Part shown: positions 1 to 7,175 of the stretch, piece after piece | Numbering within the stretch: the stretch's first letter is position 1 | Layout: the number at the start of each line of letters is the position of its first letter | Source: Bacillota bacterium | Lineage (GTDB): Bacteria; Bacillota; Bacilli; Paenibacillales; Paenibacillaceae | Reading direction: 5' to 3' | Assembly: GCA_023418755.1 (NCBI GenBank) | Contig: JAEZZE010000075.1 | Span: forward strand, 1 to 14,318 | Length of the DNA stretch: 14,318 nt | The notes under the pieces: model-generated | What the model was told of the DNA's origin: nothing | The model's input: the letters and a program-made list of their open reading frames with translations, nothing else | Database searches by the model: none | Made by a program: the position numbers and the translations under genes

Positions 1-922
1 CGTAGAAGCTCTGGCGCTGTCCGAACTTGACGACCGCCTGGTCGCCGCCCCTGCCGAGCGCGATGTCCAAGCTGCCCTGAACGAGTTGACCGAGCTCGAT
101 CGCGTCGTCCGATCCGGACGCGAATCCGATGCTCAGCGTCATCGGCAGCTTCTGGTCGATCGTAATTTCCCTCACGTCGTCCAACAGCTCGAACCGGGAT
201 TGCTCCAACGCCTTGAGCGTCCCCTGCTTCGTGATCACCATATAACGGTCAGAAGATAATCGGCGCAATAACAATCCGTACTTCAACGCCCACTCGTTGA
301 TCTCCCCGGTCACTTTGGACAGCATAAGCGCGCGCTGCTGTTCGTCCATGCCTTGGGCAACCTCTTCGAGATTGTCCATCATGACGATGCCGAGCGCCAG
401 CTTCTCTTCCTCGTAACGCTTCTTCAACGTCGAGCGTTCGGTGATGTCCACGACGTACAGAACCCGCTCGCTCTGCCGGACCTGCAGTTCGTACACTTTG
501 CCGCCGATCGTAATTTCACTGCCCGGCTCCTTGTCCTTGCCCGCCGGCTGCAGCACCGGGAAGGTCGCGAACAGCGGCTCTCCAACGATCGAGGCTTTGC
601 CGGTCATCGACGCGATAAAGCCGTTGTGCCATTGAATCTCGTTATCCTCGTTGAAAATAACGATGCCGATAGGAAGGTGGCCGATAACGTCGTTGCCCAC
701 GCTCTTGATCCGATAAGAAAGCGTCAGGACGTAATCGTCCAAATCCCGCCGAAACGCCTTCTCCGCGAGAATACCGTATACGGCGACGATCCCGCCCAGC
801 ACCAGGCCCAGCAATCCCAGCAGCCACTGATACCAAGCGAGAGCGACGGTCATCATGAATATAAGCACCAGCGCCCAGACAATATGCATGCCGTGCCAGC
901 GCTGCACGAGAAACTTGGGCAT
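1..922 (-). CDS. gdpP: GdpP, c-di-AMP phosphodiesterase (5' part; C-terminus beyond left edge)
   Basis: Membrane-bound phosphodiesterase that hydrolyses cyclic di-AMP. The window holds about the first 307 codons; the catalytic DHH/DHHA1 half lies outside. Seen: ATG at 922 with a GGAG-rich site 7-8 bases upstream, an N-terminal MPKFLVQRWHG, two hydrophobic helices (about residues 12-50) ending in EKAFRRDL, a degenerate PAS region (about 80-150), then a degenerate GGDEF domain ending LGRGGDQAVVKFG. The domain order is that of GdpP (B. subtilis YybT): two TM helices, PAS, modified GGDEF, DHH. It is the third gene after the MazG-like protein and yybS, 66 bases downstream of yybS, and a strong hairpin sits in that gap. 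No stop or frameshift is seen in the visible part. The family call is firm; that the catalytic domain is intact is only assumed. Confidence 0.95.
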   Translation of the reverse strand, partial: MPKFLVQRWHGMHIVWALVLIFMMTVALAWYQWLLGLLGLVLGGIVAVYGILAEKAFRRDLDDYVLTLSYRIKSVGNDVIGHLPIGIVIFNEDNEIQWHNGFIASMTGKASIVGEPLFATFPVLQPAGKDKEPGSEITIGGKVYELQVRQSERVLYVVDITERSTLKKRYEEEKLALGIVMMDNLEEVAQGMDEQQRALMLSKVTGEINEWALKYGLLLRRLSSDRYMVITKQGTLKALEQSRFELLDDVREITIDQKLPMTLSIGFASGSDDAIELGQLVQGSLDIALGRGGDQAVVKFGQRQSFY

Positions 923-948
923 ATCCGCTCCGCTCCCGTCTAATGTCT

Positions 949-981
949 ATCGGACGAAGCCCCTTCGGGGATCTGTCCGAT
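949..981 (-). promoter_or_regulatory. Intercistronic hairpin between yybS and gdpP
   Basis: Arms of 7 bp (949-955 with 975-981, ATCGGAC/GTCCGAT) enclose an inner CCC/GGG stem closed by a TTCG loop as read on the plus strand (961-970). The minus-strand transcript forms the same stem with a short purine loop. There is no U-run after it, so it is unlikely to be an efficient terminator. It could protect or process the yybS message, or set the yybS:gdpP ratio. The structure is read from the sequence; the role is inference. Confidence 0.6.
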
Positions 982-988
982 GAACGCC

Positions 989-1894
989 TTATTTCTCGAA
1001 ATATTTCCGTATTGGAAACGCCGTGTCCAATAGCCCGATGATAAACATATGGGGAATAAACAACACAGGCAAACACAGCAGCAGAGAAATCGCCCTCGGC
1101 CATTTCTTGAGGTCCGTTAGGAAGAAGACGAAACCGATCGCCTGAATCGTGAACGCGAGCTCCAGAATCGGAACGAGGTTCGAGATCGCAATCCGCCAAT
1201 AGCCGCTTGATTCCTCCGACATGACGGAAACCGCGATGATCGCGATGACGAAATAGAGCACCAGACTCTTCGGCAGCCTCCAGGTCTTCGCCTTGGGCAA
1301 CGCCGGGGCATCGAAGGGGACGCTTCGGAGCGCGTACCGGGACAATCCGTGGGTGATGATCGTGAAGAGGAACGTCGAGGCAAGCAGAAGCATCGGCAGC
1401 ATCGAGAAGAGCGAATCGCTGAACGCGGACGCCGTCTCCGCGGCCCACCCCGCCTGGAACAGATTGGCCGTCTCGAATTGCTTGAGGTTGGCCGTCAGCG
1501 TAGCCGTCAATTCGGCTTTCATATCGATATTGAACAGGACCGAGAACAACGCAAGCTCAAGCAGAAGCTGCGCGAGAATGATGACGAAACCGGCCGTTAC
1601 AGCCGCTCTTGCCGAGCTTCCCCGTTTGTACAGATGTCCCATGGCGATCGCCGGAACAAGGAAGAAGAAGGCCAACGTAACCAATACGGGCCCGAGCGCC
1701 CCGGACAGCAGGAAAACGACGATCCCGATCGGAAGAAGATGCAGCACGAACGATTTCAAATCCGACATCGTATAGAGAACGACGAAGGGCGTCATCATGA
1801 GGAATACCGTAATCACGTTCAAAGGCGTTGCCAACGTCAGCAACAAAACAACCGCCGCCGCGCTCCAAGCCAGCGACTTCCAGCTCATCTTCAA
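989..1894 (-). CDS. yybS: YybS-family membrane protein (DUF2232)
   Basis: Polytopic membrane protein of unknown biochemical role, about 301 residues. It has roughly eight hydrophobic stretches, starting with SLAWSAAAVVLLLTLATPL and ending with a hydrophobic segment and FPIRKYFEK. The DUF2232/YybS call rests on this topology and on its place between a MazG-like gene and gdpP, a conserved arrangement in Bacillales. Start choice: a GTG at 1903 sits inside the GAGGTGA ribosome binding site, so it is unlikely. A TTG at 1894 lies about 5-6 bases after that site and fits best; an ATG at 1888 is the alternative, with spacing near 11. With the TTG start the gene begins 5 bases after the upstream stop, which favours translational coupling. 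No catalytic motif is visible. Confidence 0.85.
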   Translation of the reverse strand: MKMSWKSLAWSAAAVVLLLTLATPLNVITVFLMMTPFVVLYTMSDLKSFVLHLLPIGIVVFLLSGALGPVLVTLAFFFLVPAIAMGHLYKRGSSARAAVTAGFVIILAQLLLELALFSVLFNIDMKAELTATLTANLKQFETANLFQAGWAAETASAFSDSLFSMLPMLLLASTFLFTIITHGLSRYALRSVPFDAPALPKAKTWRLPKSLVLYFVIAIIAVSVMSEESSGYWRIAISNLVPILELAFTIQAIGFVFFLTDLKKWPRAISLLLCLPVLFIPHMFIIGLLDTAFPIRKYFEK

Positions 1895-1899
1895 CCGAT

Positions 1900-2202
1900 T
1901 CACCTCTTGCGGATATGTTCGGACAGCTCGGACAGATCCCCGTAAAGATCCTCCAACTGATGTCCCTCTTGTTTAAGTTTGGCTAGCTTGTCCGCAATGG
2001 CGCTATCCAGATCCCGATAAGAAATGCCGAGCCTCCGGCCCAAAATATAGGCGCTGGCGATCAGTCCCGCCAGACCGTCAATGACCCGCGACGTGCTCCC
2101 GTCCCAGATCGCCTTGAACAATCGGGACGTCTGGTCCACGACTTCGGTTTTCAGCCACTCGATCATGCGCGTTCGAGTCGCGACGTCCAACTCTCGTTCC
2201 AT
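1900..2202 (-). CDS. MazG-like family protein
   Basis: Small 100-residue helical protein of the MazG-like family, related to the all-alpha nucleotide pyrophosphohydrolases. Seen: the start MERELDVATRTRMIEWLK, a central segment ending LAGLIASAYILGRRLGI, and a charged C-terminus with EDLYGDLSELSEHIRKR. A Glu/Asp-rich metal motif typical of active MazG (EExxE...ExxD) is not evident, so activity on nucleotides is uncertain. ATG at 2202 follows GGAGGA by 8 bases. A longer in-frame extension upstream has no ribosome binding site and crosses the promoter, so it is rejected. First gene of the MazG-like/yybS/gdpP operon. Confidence 0.85.
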   Translation of the reverse strand: MERELDVATRTRMIEWLKTEVVDQTSRLFKAIWDGSTSRVIDGLAGLIASAYILGRRLGISYRDLDSAIADKLAKLKQEGHQLEDLYGDLSELSEHIRKR

Positions 2203-2263
2203 CGCTATTCCTCCTATGCTTCGACTATACCTGGATGCATAAGCCCGGAAAGCTGCAAATTCC

Positions 2264-2294
2264 ATTATATCATAACTCCGGCTTCTCACGGCAA
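2264..2294 (-). promoter_or_regulatory. Promoter of the MazG-like/yybS/gdpP operon (extended -10)
   Basis: On the minus strand a perfect TATAAT (2264-2269) is preceded by TGA, giving an extended -10. A weak -35 TTGCCG (2289-2294) lies 19 bases upstream. The predicted start near 2257 leaves a leader of about 55 bases before the ATG at 2202. The extended -10 makes up for the long spacing and poor -35. SigA-type by inspection. Confidence 0.65.
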
Positions 2295-2304
2295 GCAATA
2301 GACA

Positions 2305-2338
2305 GAGAACCCGGTGCGGCGATCGCAACCGGGTTCTC
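2305..2338 (-). terminator. Probable terminator hairpin after the amidohydrolase gene
   Basis: A perfect 11-bp inverted repeat (GAGAACCCGGT, 2305-2315, with 2328-2338) and a 12-base loop, 26 bases after the amidohydrolase stop. The minus-strand transcript continues UGUCUAUUGC, a poor U-tract, so termination may be weak and some read-through into the MazG-like operon is possible. Confidence 0.55.
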
Positions 2339-2363
2339 GAATATTTCCGCTGGGCTCGGCCGG

Positions 2364-4358
2364 TTAAGCCGTCGTCAGCTTGAGCGCTTGTCCGTCCTTC
2401 GTCAGCTTCCAGCCCTGGCTCTCCAGCGCCGGCAACGGCACGTAATTCCGCTCGCCGACGGATAGCATTTCGGCGCTGCTTCCGTCCTCCCAGACGAGGC
2501 GATGTCCCCGCTCCAGGATCAGCTCCCCCGCAGCGGGCCCGGGTACGGCCGCTTGCGCCGGGGCCGCTCCCGACGATACCGTCGCCAGCCGCTTGGCCTT
2601 GTCCCATTGAACCGAATAGCCTTGCCCTTCCAACGCCTCCAGATCAACGTAGTCGGAGCCGCGATATTCCAGCAGCTTAAGCGTGCTATCTCCCCAGATC
2701 AGGGTCGAGCCTCCGGCCTTCACGCGCACGAACTCGCTCTTGATCGGCTGGCCGACGTGGATATCCCGATGAATGCCTTCTTCATCCAGCACGACCTGAC
2801 CGTTGATGAGCACGTACTCGATGCCGGCCGAGACGATCTCGGGATTGGCTACCGTGGAGAGATCGCTGATCTCGTCATAGTTGAAGACGACGATGTCGGC
2901 GTCCATGCCTTTGGCGAGGCGCCCCTTCTTCTTCAAGGCGGGCGCCTGCTTCTCCAGCCGCTGCGCGGGCAGGAGAGACATCTTGGCGATCGCGTCGGAC
3001 AGCGAGATGACCTGCTGCTCGCGAACGTAGAGTCCGACCGTTCTGGCGAACGTTCCGGAGGCACGAGGATGATTGTTGAACCCCGGCTCCAGAATCGCGT
3101 CGCTGCCGATCATGACGAACGGGGCTTTCAGCGAGTCGACCACGTCTTCCTTCGGAATCGCATAAGCCACCGCCAGCTTGCCTTCCTTCTGATACTTCCG
3201 GAACGTTTCCTTCGTCAGCCGCTCTTCCGTGCCGGCGATCTGCAGATCCTCATAGGAGATTCGGAAACGATTCTGCCAGCCTTCGTCGAATCGGGCCGAA
3301 TTGAGGTACGTCCCCCAGTAGTCGTAGGGATAAATGCAGGCGGTAATGTCCAGCCCTTCCTCGATCGCGTCGGCCACCATCAGCAGCGATTGCTGCATCG
3401 AGAACGTGCCGCCGGTGCTGTTGATGTGGTCGATATGTACGGCCGCGCCCGAGGCGCGGGCGTAGCCGATCAATTCGTTCAATGCGTCGATGTTCGTGCC
3501 CGGCTCTTCCATGTCCGAATACCTGGCATGAAAATAAACCGGAACGTTATACTTGTGCGCCAGCTTCATCAGCGGCAAGATTTCCTTGTCGTTCACGCCC
3601 GGAACGTATTCCAGGCTGAAAGAGATGCCGAGCACGCCGTCGTTCAGCGCCTTCTCGGCCTGGTCCACAAGCTTCTGCGTCTGTTCCGGCTTGGCCGTAT
3701 CGTACCGGCTCAGCTTGAACTGATTGCGCGCCTGCGTGTAGAAGAACGATGCCCCGAAATGCAGAGGGGTTCTGTTCCGTTCGTAGTAGGGGTACCATTT
3801 CTCCGGACTGGCGGTTCCGCCGTGCATGGCGATGTTCGCCGTCACGCCGTCGGCGATCTTGTTCCAGACGCCGACCGGATTCGGATCGTAGGATAGATTA
3901 TCGATAAAGCCCGGAGCTACGACGAATCCCGTCGCGTCGATGACGCGTTGGCCCTTAAGCTCCTTGTCCGTGATCAGCGCGATTTGGCCGTCCTGGATGG
4001 CGACGTTCAAGCCCTCCCGATCCAGCTTCGTCTCGGGATTAATAACGCGGCCTCCCGCAATGACGACGTCATACGTCCGGTCAAGCTCCGAGGAGGTCGG
4101 CGTATCGATTTCCCCTGCAGGCTCTTCCGATGCCGCCGGCATGGAGGCCTGCGGGCTCTGTCCGCTTTGCGGACTAGCCGTGTTCCCTTCCGCCTTGACG
4201 CTGTCCCCCCCGGACGGGGGAGCGGACGATTCGCCGCCGCTTCCGCCGGCGAAGAGGGAAGAAACCGCCCATATGCCGCCCGCAATAACGAGCATGGAGA
4301 TTGCGATCAAGATGGGAGTGATCGTTCGATTGCGTGAATTGCCCCGACGTTTGGTCAT
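2364..4358 (-). CDS. Membrane-anchored amidohydrolase (D-aminoacylase-like) with two C-terminal stalk-like repeats; canonical HxH absent
   Basis: A 664-residue exported protein. Seen: a basic N-terminus and one hydrophobic helix (about 13-37), a Gly/Ser/Pro-rich linker (38-90), an amidohydrolase core (95-540), and two repeats at about 549-596 and 611-662, each with a YVxLxALExQG motif like copper-amine-oxidase-N/stalk domains. The core resembles N-acyl-D-amino-acid deacylases (Amidohydro_3): FHARY with H277, HIDH with H308/H311, and MIGSD with D420 followed by NNHPRASGTFARTVGLYVRE. The usual FIDVHTH is replaced by FIDNLSYD (151-158), and the GNCG cysteine region reads AMHGG (177-181). Several metal ligands of characterised D-aminoacylases are thus missing, and the substrate is unknown. 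ATG at 4358 follows GGAGGA by about 4 bases; an in-frame TTG at 4379 has no good site. It lies 28 bases after the CBS gene, probably in one operon. Confidence 0.85.
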   Translation of the reverse strand: MTKRRGNSRNRTITPILIAISMLVIAGGIWAVSSLFAGGSGGESSAPPSGGDSVKAEGNTASPQSGQSPQASMPAASEEPAGEIDTPTSSELDRTYDVVIAGGRVINPETKLDREGLNVAIQDGQIALITDKELKGQRVIDATGFVVAPGFIDNLSYDPNPVGVWNKIADGVTANIAMHGGTASPEKWYPYYERNRTPLHFGASFFYTQARNQFKLSRYDTAKPEQTQKLVDQAEKALNDGVLGISFSLEYVPGVNDKEILPLMKLAHKYNVPVYFHARYSDMEEPGTNIDALNELIGYARASGAAVHIDHINSTGGTFSMQQSLLMVADAIEEGLDITACIYPYDYWGTYLNSARFDEGWQNRFRISYEDLQIAGTEERLTKETFRKYQKEGKLAVAYAIPKEDVVDSLKAPFVMIGSDAILEPGFNNHPRASGTFARTVGLYVREQQVISLSDAIAKMSLLPAQRLEKQAPALKKKGRLAKGMDADIVVFNYDEISDLSTVANPEIVSAGIEYVLINGQVVLDEEGIHRDIHVGQPIKSEFVRVKAGGSTLIWGDSTLKLLEYRGSDYVDLEALEGQGYSVQWDKAKRLATVSSGAAPAQAAVPGPAAGELILERGHRLVWEDGSSAEMLSVGERNYVPLPALESQGWKLTKDGQALKLTTA

Positions 4359-4386
4359 CGTTCCTCCAATTTTATCCAATATTTTC

Positions 4387-4827
4387 CTATGCTTCCCGTT
4401 TCAAACCTTTTTCATTCGGTCCCGCAGTCGGGAGCAGCTTCTCGGTGTAATCGATAATGTCGCTGCGCCGCACGATGCCGATAAAGTGATTCATGTCGTC
4501 CACCACGGGGACGAAGTTTTGCGTCTTCGCCAAAGAGATCAGATCGACCATATTCGCATCGATGCGAACCGGCAAATTGTTCAATCTAAGCGGAACTTCG
4601 CCGAGGCGAACGCGATGAAGCTGGTCGAAGCTCAAATCCGGATTCGCCTTCAGGTACCAGAGCAAATCCCCTTCCGTAACCGTCGCCTTGTACTCGCCCT
4701 TCTCGCTGATGACGGGAACGGCCGTGTAGCGGTGGCGTTCCATCCGCTCCAGCGTTTGGCGCAAAGTCGCCTCTTCGCTGACGCTTACGACTTCCTGCTT
4801 GGGCAGGAGAAAAAAAGCGATATTCAT
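4387..4827 (-). CDS. Tandem CBS-domain protein
   Basis: A 146-residue soluble protein made of one CBS pair: CBS1 at about 9-60 (RYTAVPVISEKGEYKATVTEGDLL) and CBS2 at about 76-130 (NFVPVVDDMNHFIGIVRRSDIIDY). Such pairs bind adenine nucleotides in many families; which ligand is bound here cannot be read from the sequence. ATG at 4827 follows AAGGAGG by about 5 bases, which rules out the longer upstream in-frame start. First gene of a likely two-gene operon with the amidohydrolase. There is no enzymatic or membrane domain, so it is probably a sensor or regulator acting through a partner. A c-di-AMP role is conceivable given gdpP about 4 kb away, but that is speculation. Confidence 0.88.
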   Translation of the reverse strand: MNIAFFLLPKQEVVSVSEEATLRQTLERMERHRYTAVPVISEKGEYKATVTEGDLLWYLKANPDLSFDQLHRVRLGEVPLRLNNLPVRIDANMVDLISLAKTQNFVPVVDDMNHFIGIVRRSDIIDYTEKLLPTAGPNEKGLKREA

Positions 4828-4881
4828 AAAATCCTCCTTCGCAATAACGAAAGACCCGCTAATTTCGAGCGCGGCACATCC

Positions 4882-4890
4882 ATTATAGCA
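4882..4890 (-). promoter_or_regulatory. Promoter of the CBS-amidohydrolase operon (extended -10)
   Basis: On the minus strand TGCTATAAT carries a perfect -10 (4882-4887) with the TG extension. No good -35 is visible at 16-18 bases. The predicted start is near 4875, giving a leader of about 48 bases to the ATG at 4827. Confidence 0.6.
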
Positions 4891-4935
4891 CGGCAAGCCG
4901 ATGCTTCACCATGGAGCTTGTTGCTTTTTGTCCGA

Positions 4936-5964
4936 TTACAGCGAACGGTCGGAAGACGACCCGGAAGGTTCCCCGTTCTCTTTGCCGGGAACCGTCAGAA
5001 GGCTTTCCGGGGTTTCCGGATCGAGCCATGCCGAGATCGTCGCGCGAACCTCGGCAAGATCCTCCTCGTCGCCGATGAAGTACCAGAGGTTCTGCGCTCC
5101 CATCCGCTTGCCTTCGCCCTTAAGCGTGTAGCTCTGGATTTCGTGTCCCGCTTGCAGGAACTTCTTGGCCAGCTCGTTAATCGAGGACGGCGGGAGATCC
5201 GTCTGGAAATTGTCGCCCACGATATCCAGCACTTCGGGGATCTTGTTCCATTGCTGCAACGACGACGCTTTGTGGATAAGCTCCTCCAGGAACACGCGGT
5301 TGCGGTCCGCCCGGGCCATATCCCCTCCGGCGTCCTCGCGGTAACGGACGTAGTTCAGCGCCTCGACTCCCGAATAGCTGTCCTTGTTCGCTTTGACCGT
5401 GAATTTCTCGTGGTCCTTGCCTTTATTCACGATGTCTTTGCCGATCGGCAGATGAATGCCGCCCAGCGTATCGACGACCTGCACGAAGCCTTGAAAATTT
5501 ATGGAAGCGTAATGGTCGATCTTCGCGTCGAGCAGCTTCTCCACGCTGTTCACGGCCATCTCCGCTCCTCCGAAAGCGTAGGCGTGGGTAATTTTATCCT
5601 TCGAATCCCTGCCTACGATATCCGCGTACGTATCCCGCGGAATAGATACCATAAGAACGTTGCCGTCTCCGGGACGGACGACCGTGTAGATCAGCGTATC
5701 CGAGCGGCCGCGCTCCTTCGCCCTCGCGTCGACGCCCATCAGCAGCATGCTGAACGGCTCTTCGACCTTCGGAGCCTCCACGATCGGACGATCGGTCAGC
5801 GGCTGATAGGAATTCGCGAAGCTCGATTCTACTTTTTCCGACAGAAACACGTCATACCCGAGCGCGGACAAAGCCCCCCGATTCGCGTAGCCGACGCCCG
5901 CCAGGACGATCAGCAGCGCAACCGATGAGGCGACGATCTTGTGCCAACGACGCAGCTTGCGCAT
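4936..5964 (-). CDS. LCP-family (LytR-CpsA-Psr) cell wall polymer ligase
   Basis: A 342-residue membrane-anchored phosphotransferase of the family that moves undecaprenyl-linked anionic polymers (teichoic acids and similar) onto peptidoglycan outside the cell. Seen: a basic start MRKLRRWHK, one TM helix (about 10-27), then the LCP core with MGVDAR (76-81), GRSDT (86-90), SIPRDTY (107-113), FGGAEMAVNSVEKLL (131-145), a lipid-pocket region around 150-170, NYVRYR (204-209) and ARADRNR (217-223). The conserved Asp and Arg residues are present. The length is typical and the C-terminus is Ser/Pro-rich. ATG at 5964 follows AAGGAGA by about 8 bases; an in-frame upstream start has no such site. Transcribed divergently from the ABC exporter. 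Which of TagT, TagU or TagV it matches cannot be decided. Confidence 0.93.
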   Translation of the reverse strand: MRKLRRWHKIVASSVALLIVLAGVGYANRGALSALGYDVFLSEKVESSFANSYQPLTDRPIVEAPKVEEPFSMLLMGVDARAKERGRSDTLIYTVVRPGDGNVLMVSIPRDTYADIVGRDSKDKITHAYAFGGAEMAVNSVEKLLDAKIDHYASINFQGFVQVVDTLGGIHLPIGKDIVNKGKDHEKFTVKANKDSYSGVEALNYVRYREDAGGDMARADRNRVFLEELIHKASSLQQWNKIPEVLDIVGDNFQTDLPPSSINELAKKFLQAGHEIQSYTLKGEGKRMGAQNLWYFIGDEEDLAEVRATISAWLDPETPESLLTVPGKENGEPSGSSSDRSL

Positions 5965-6032
5965 ACAATTCTCTCCTTCTTCTATCCGATATTTCGGTCT
6001 ATTTGATTGTTTTCTTACTTCGCCAGACCTTA

Positions 6033-6062
6033 AATATACGATCCTCAAAACAGGATTGTTAC
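6033..6062 (-). promoter_or_regulatory. Possible promoter of the LCP gene
   Basis: The best minus-strand pair in the 290-base divergent gap is GTAACA (6057-6062) with an 18-base spacer to TATATT (6033-6038), about 60 bases before the ribosome binding site. The -35 matches in four of six positions, so this is only a candidate. Confidence 0.35.
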
Positions 6063-6207
6063 ATAGAAACCTTAAACTTTCATGAAATCTATTGAATCGT
6101 TTCCACGCGAACCAGCATTCTCCTCTCTTTCCGGCGAGTGCCGACCTCGACTAAAGTACAGGCGACGGACTCACCTGAAGGCCGTTTTTCGGCTCGGTCC
6201 TCCCCGG

Positions 6208-6213
6208 TATACT
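6208..6213 (+). promoter_or_regulatory. Possible -10 of the ABC exporter promoter
   Basis: TATACT at 6208-6213 is placed well for the ribosome binding site at about 6235-6241. The hexamer 17 bases upstream is only TTTTTC. A good -10 with a poor -35 is common in activator-dependent stress exporters. A 10-bp perfect palindrome (TTTCATGAAA, 6078-6087) and the stretch at about 6148-6175 are possible regulator sites, not shown to be so. Confidence 0.3.
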
Positions 6214-6254
6214 TCAATTCATGCGCAGCAATTTGAAGGAGGATTGAACGAGAA

Positions 6255-7175
6255 ATGAATGAAGCCGTCCTGCAGCTTCGAAACGTAACGAAAACCATCG
6301 GCAGGCGCACGATCGTAAGCGACCTGTCGTTCGATATTCCGGCCGGGGAGGTATTCGGGCTCCTCGGACCGAACGGCGCGGGCAAGACGACGACGATCCG
6401 CATGATCGTCGGCCTCATCTCGATGACGAAAGGCGAAATTACGGTAAAAGGCGTGTCCGTTCGCAAGCAGTTCGAACAGGCCATGACCCACATCGGAGCG
6501 ATCGTCGAAAATCCGGAGATGTACAAATTTCTGACCGGATACCAGAATCTCGTGCATTTCGCGCGGCGCCACTCGGGCGTCACGAAGCAGCGGATCGACG
6601 AGGTCGTGCAACTGCTCGGCCTGCAAAACCGCATCCACGAGAAAGTGAAACGCTATTCTCTCGGCATGCGCCAGCGTCTTGGCGTGGCGCAAGCTATTCT
6701 GCACAAGCCATCCGTGCTTATCCTCGACGAACCGACCAACGGTCTCGATCCGGCTGGCATTCGCGAGCTTCGCGATTACTTGCGGAAGCTGACGCAGGAA
6801 GAGGGACTATCCGTGATCGTCTCCTCCCACCTGCTGTCGGAGATGGAGCTGATGTGCGACCGGGTGGCGATCATTCAAAGCGGCAAGCTGATCGACGTCC
6901 GTTCCCTGCAAGAGACGCAAAACTCGGTGCAGACCAAGATCGTCGTGGAATCGAGCGACCTCGAATCCGCCCATCGGCTTTTGTCCGGGGCGTTTAATCA
7001 TCAAGGCGTCGAGGTGATCGGGGATCGGATCGAGATTACGGCCGACCGCAGCCTCATTCCGGATGTGGCGAGGTTGCTGGTGAAGGCGGGACTGGATATC
7101 TACGGCATTCATGCCGCTCAGCGTTCGCTGGAGGATCAGTTCTTGGAGATTACCGGGGGTGAGATGGTTGTCTAG
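6255..7175 (+). CDS. ABC transporter ATP-binding protein, BcrA/lantibiotic-immunity type
   Basis: A 306-residue ATPase subunit of an ABC exporter. Seen: Walker A GPNGAGKTT (38-46), signature YSLGMRQRL (134-142), Walker B LILDEPTNGLDP (155-166), H-loop SSHL with H192, and a C-terminal extension of about 100 residues typical of BcrA-like proteins. The Q-loop position reads GAIVENP, with Glu85 in place of Gln. This E-loop is known from lantibiotic-immunity (LanF) and bacitracin-type ATPases and suggests a role in peptide antibiotic resistance. ATG at 6255 follows AAGGAGG with a long spacing of about 12; no better in-frame start is seen. Its last 8 bases overlap the permease start, so the two are coupled. 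The partner permease is broken, so this protein may be left without a membrane subunit. Confidence 0.93.
   Translation: MNEAVLQLRNVTKTIGRRTIVSDLSFDIPAGEVFGLLGPNGAGKTTTIRMIVGLISMTKGEITVKGVSVRKQFEQAMTHIGAIVENPEMYKFLTGYQNLVHFARRHSGVTKQRIDEVVQLLGLQNRIHEKVKRYSLGMRQRLGVAQAILHKPSVLILDEPTNGLDPAGIRELRDYLRKLTQEEGLSVIVSSHLLSEMELMCDRVAIIQSGKLIDVRSLQETQNSVQTKIVVESSDLESAHRLLSGAFNHQGVEVIGDRIEITADRSLIPDVARLLVKAGLDIYGIHAAQRSLEDQFLEITGGEMVV

Noticed and set aside
642..1448. Minus-strand 268-codon frame across yybS and gdpP
   Set aside because: It overlaps both genes in another frame; the composition is that of a shadow and no family is recognised.
2502..5928. Long plus-strand open frames (464 and 662 codons) opposite the amidohydrolase, CBS and LCP genes
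   Set aside because: They are antisense to well-supported genes, are rich in Arg/His/Gln as expected of GC-rich shadow frames, and show no recognisable motif.
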